This document shows, piece by piece, positions 61,926-64,000 of a stretch of DNA of 64,000 nucleotides. Origin of the DNA: Thiopseudomonas acetoxidans (lineage in GTDB: Bacteria > Pseudomonadota > Gammaproteobacteria > Pseudomonadales > Pseudomonadaceae); assembly GCF_030362935.1 (NCBI RefSeq), contig NZ_JAUCDY010000009.1, positions 1 through 64,000 of the forward strand, written 5' to 3'. The translations under genes were made by a program, and so were the position numbers. Every line of letters starts with the position of its first letter. Position 1 is the first letter of the stretch. The notes below the pieces were generated by a model. That model had not been told where the DNA came from and did no database searches. It saw nothing but the letters and a program-made list of their open reading frames with translations.

Positions 61926-62134
61926 GCGTAAACCCTCGAATACCAAGCCTGAATCTGATGCAATAAGCTATTAAATGACTCATCTTCACAACCACGAAAA
62001 GACACATCTTTGGCAATACGCTTAAACAGCTGAGAGTGGTTTTTTTTCCGCACCCAATTTTGGCTTCTTACCGCATCAATTGCTGCTTTAGGATCGGTGG
62101 GTTTGAGCACTTTAGTATCAAAACCTGAGATCAT
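61922..62134 (-). CDS. Small MADS-operon protein (70 residues)
   Basis: A basic 70-residue protein (SQNWVRKKNHSQLFKRIAKD in its middle) linked by ATGA overlaps to both the methyltransferase and the specificity gene. No domain is recognised. Strict coupling on both sides argues that it is a real component, perhaps a linker or a regulator of the M-S complex. It could be the MADS member usually placed between the methyltransferase and the S subunit, but I cannot assign its mad number. Confidence 0.7.
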   Translation of the reverse strand: MISGFDTKVLKPTDPKAAIDAVRSQNWVRKKNHSQLFKRIAKDVSFRGCEDESFNSLLHQIQAWYSRVYA

Positions 62135-64000
62135 ACTGATGGCTCCGGATTACTAGCACGAAACTCTTTCCAGGCTTTGGCAATTTTTGGCAGATCGTCA
62201 TCTAGAATCTTGCTGCGACGCTTTAGCTTACGCACCACATTGTGGCCGTTGATGCGAATACGCTCTTCAACTTCTTCTTCGATAACTTTCTCTTCGCCGT
62301 CTGGGTGACGCTCATACAGCGTATTACCACGACGATCAAAGCCTACTTTTTCTGCAACGGCCATAAATACCGGGTATTCGGGCTCTCCACCGATGGCAAT
62401 AGCATCTTTTTCAGTATCAGTTTTCTTTTTCAAGAACAGCAGGCTAGTTAAGATGTTTACGTTAGCTTCAACGATAAATGACTCAACAGGTAAGTCGACA
62501 CAACCAAGCACCCAGCACTCTTGCATTAACCACCAGCGAATATACTCGTCACCTGGGTTACCTAGAATGCCGTCGGGTAACACGATACCCATACGTCCGC
62601 CTTGCTTAAGCCATTGCACGCAACGCTCAATAAACAAAATTTCGGGCGAAACTGCATCTTTACGGCGCTCTGTTTTTCTAAAGCCGCCGTTTTCAGTGCG
62701 CTCCCACACATAGGCAAGGTCGTATTGCTCTAGAATCTGCTTGTCGGTAACTGGGATATCGGAACCAAACGGTGGGTTAGTTAAGATCACATCAACACTG
62801 CCGTCTTTACCGCTGGAATCGCCAACAGGAATCGTTTTCTTGGCGGGGTCTACACCCTTTAAATGTCCGTGTGGGTATTCCAATGAGTTCATGTGGTAGA
62901 TGTTAGCCATGGCATTACTTGCCATCACCACGTTCATTTGCGATGCACGGCACAGGAAGGGGTCAAAGTCACAACCAAACAGATTGTTTTCGGCAAACTC
63001 TTTAATTTGTTGCTGAATAGAAATAAATTCTTCGGTGGTTTCAGCTGCCAGGCTAATAGCTTCTTTTTCTCTTAGCTGCTTGTTGATGAAACTCAGGGTC
63101 TGCTCTAGGAAACCACCTGTACCGCATGATGGGTCCAGCACTTTTTCATGTGGTTGCGGTGCCATCATTTCGACAATAAGCTTGATTGCACCGCGAGGTG
63201 TAAAGTACTGACCACGGTCACCACGTAGGTTATCACCCACCACTTCTTGATAGGCTGCACCTTTGGCGTCCATTTCAGTACGGGTAAAGTCGTACTTAGC
63301 AAGTTCAGAAACCATGAATGCCAAAGCCCGATCTGACAAAGTAATCTCTTCGTTGCCAGCAAAAATTTCTGGATAGGCTTTTTTTACCTTTTCAAATAGG
63401 GGGTTAATGCGTGCTCTGATTCTCTTACGACCTTCGTCGTCAAACTGCTCAGTTGGTGATGCCCAAAACTCACGGTCTCGATTGCCGATGCGCTCATCAT
63501 ACATTTTAGAGAATATAAGGTATAAGAACTGCCAGAATGCCGCATCTTTAGGCATCCCCTCGTTACCATGAATAAAGTTATGACAACGACGGAATGCAGT
63601 AAGTAGCATCTCACGGTCAGCGGTTCTTAGCTGTGCGTTTGATGCAACGTCTCGACTCCCCAAAGTCTCATCGGCTAATGGCCAATCGCCAACTGCGTTG
63701 AACTTGGTATCGAATCGCGATTCTTCTTTTTCAACAAAGAAAAATTCGATGCCGTTGGTCCATAAACCCCACTGGCACTTTTCTAGCAGGTACTTATCAC
63801 CAACCTGTTCACGCATCATATCTTCCATCAACTGCAGGTCTTTATGCGCTTGGTCGTGATCACGCATTTTTACTGCGGATTTTTTGCCTTTTTTCGGCTC
63901 TTTATCACAGATAACAATGCGGCGGATATTTTCAGGAATATGTTCAGCACCATGCTCGAAAATAGCGATATCAATTTTCTTCTGCTTACCATCAATCTTA
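62131..64000 (-). CDS. mad2: MADS N6-adenine methyltransferase MAD2 (5' end outside window)
   Basis: The frame is open to the window edge, so the N-terminus is missing here. At least 622 residues are visible. The first part (KKIDIAIFEHG, RRIVICDKEPKKGKKS) resembles the HsdR-type N-terminal nuclease-fold domain often fused to such methyltransferases. Then come an HsdM-like helical region, the AdoMet motif KVLDPSCGTGGFLEQ and catalytic LTNPPFGSD, and a charged C-terminus with a long Glu/Arg helix. It methylates adenine at the site chosen by the S subunit, marking self DNA. It is the first visible gene of the operon; the promoter and any regulator lie beyond 64000. Confidence 0.88.
   Translation of the reverse strand, partial: KIDGKQKKIDIAIFEHGAEHIPENIRRIVICDKEPKKGKKSAVKMRDHDQAHKDLQLMEDMMREQVGDKYLLEKCQWGLWTNGIEFFFVEKEESRFDTKFNAVGDWPLADETLGSRDVASNAQLRTADREMLLTAFRRCHNFIHGNEGMPKDAAFWQFLYLIFSKMYDERIGNRDREFWASPTEQFDDEGRKRIRARINPLFEKVKKAYPEIFAGNEEITLSDRALAFMVSELAKYDFTRTEMDAKGAAYQEVVGDNLRGDRGQYFTPRGAIKLIVEMMAPQPHEKVLDPSCGTGGFLEQTLSFINKQLREKEAISLAAETTEEFISIQQQIKEFAENNLFGCDFDPFLCRASQMNVVMASNAMANIYHMNSLEYPHGHLKGVDPAKKTIPVGDSSGKDGSVDVILTNPPFGSDIPVTDKQILEQYDLAYVWERTENGGFRKTERRKDAVSPEILFIERCVQWLKQGGRMGIVLPDGILGNPGDEYIRWWLMQECWVLGCVDLPVESFIVEANVNILTSLLFLKKKTDTEKDAIAIGGEPEYPVFMAVAEKVGFDRRGNTLYERHPDGEEKVIEEEVEERIRINGHNVVRKLKRRSKILDDDLPKIAKAWKEFRASNPEPSV

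Noticed and set aside
49289..64000. BREX or Pgl system
   Set aside because: The kinase recalls PglW, but no PglZ phosphatase, BrxC/PglY-type protein or PglX-type methyltransferase is present; the methyltransferase comes with a type I-like S subunit.

Overview
The window looks like a chromosome segment of a low-to-moderate-GC gammaproteobacterium of the Pseudomonas group. This rests on the pseudomonad-style argA, the REP-like hairpins ending in TGTAGGAGCGC, a cobalamin-riboswitch btuB, and fragments of a tRNA-Arg gene. The organism call is inference; no rRNA or marker gene is present to fix it.

Left part, about 1-20,100, is ordinary housekeeping DNA: argA, a TAXI-type TRAP transporter (binding protein plus fused permease), a PhnA/YjdM-type protein, a SprT-like metallopeptidase, an orphan carbamate kinase, btuB with its riboswitch, a DHA2-type efflux pump, a Cache/PAS/GGDEF diguanylate cyclase, a cytochrome P450, an EamA permease, an alpha/beta-hydrolase lipoprotein and an acyl-CoA thioesterase. 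Three copies of a roughly 90-bp paired-hairpin repeat lie between genes, and the end of a TnpB (IS200/IS605) element abuts the lipoprotein gene.

Middle part, about 20,400-49,200, is accessory DNA. A type I restriction-modification operon (half-length hsdS, hsdM, dinD, fic, rhuM, full hsdS, hsdR, SprT-like peptidase) carries broken duplicates of dinD and fic. Next comes a 2.4-kb segment with a resolvase remnant, a RelE-type toxin-antitoxin pair inside a duplicated resolvase tail, and a dead IS5-type element. This segment is bordered by the two halves of one tRNA-Arg gene in inside-out order, joined by a 15-bp direct repeat. A two-gene operon for giant tyrosine-recombinase-like proteins follows. 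Then comes a run of integron cassettes without an integrase gene: aadA5-like streptomycin/spectinomycin resistance, four genes of unknown or transport function, and a KAP-type NTPase. The run ends in an attC truncated by an IS3-family element, which is itself split by an IS5-family element.

Right part, 49,289 to the window end, is one minus-strand operon whose genes overlap by 4 bases or sit 9 bases apart: an N6-adenine methyltransferase (cut by the window edge), a 70-residue protein, an HsdS-like specificity subunit, a NERD/double-kinase/P-loop protein, an unknown 548-residue protein and a 1812-residue HerA-like ATPase. This matches the methylation-associated defence system (MADS) known from Pseudomonas. 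Its last three genes also resemble the DptFGH restriction module in layout. Taken together the segment is a defence island: two methylation-based systems, a toxin-antitoxin pair, candidate defence cassettes, and the recombination machinery that probably assembled them.
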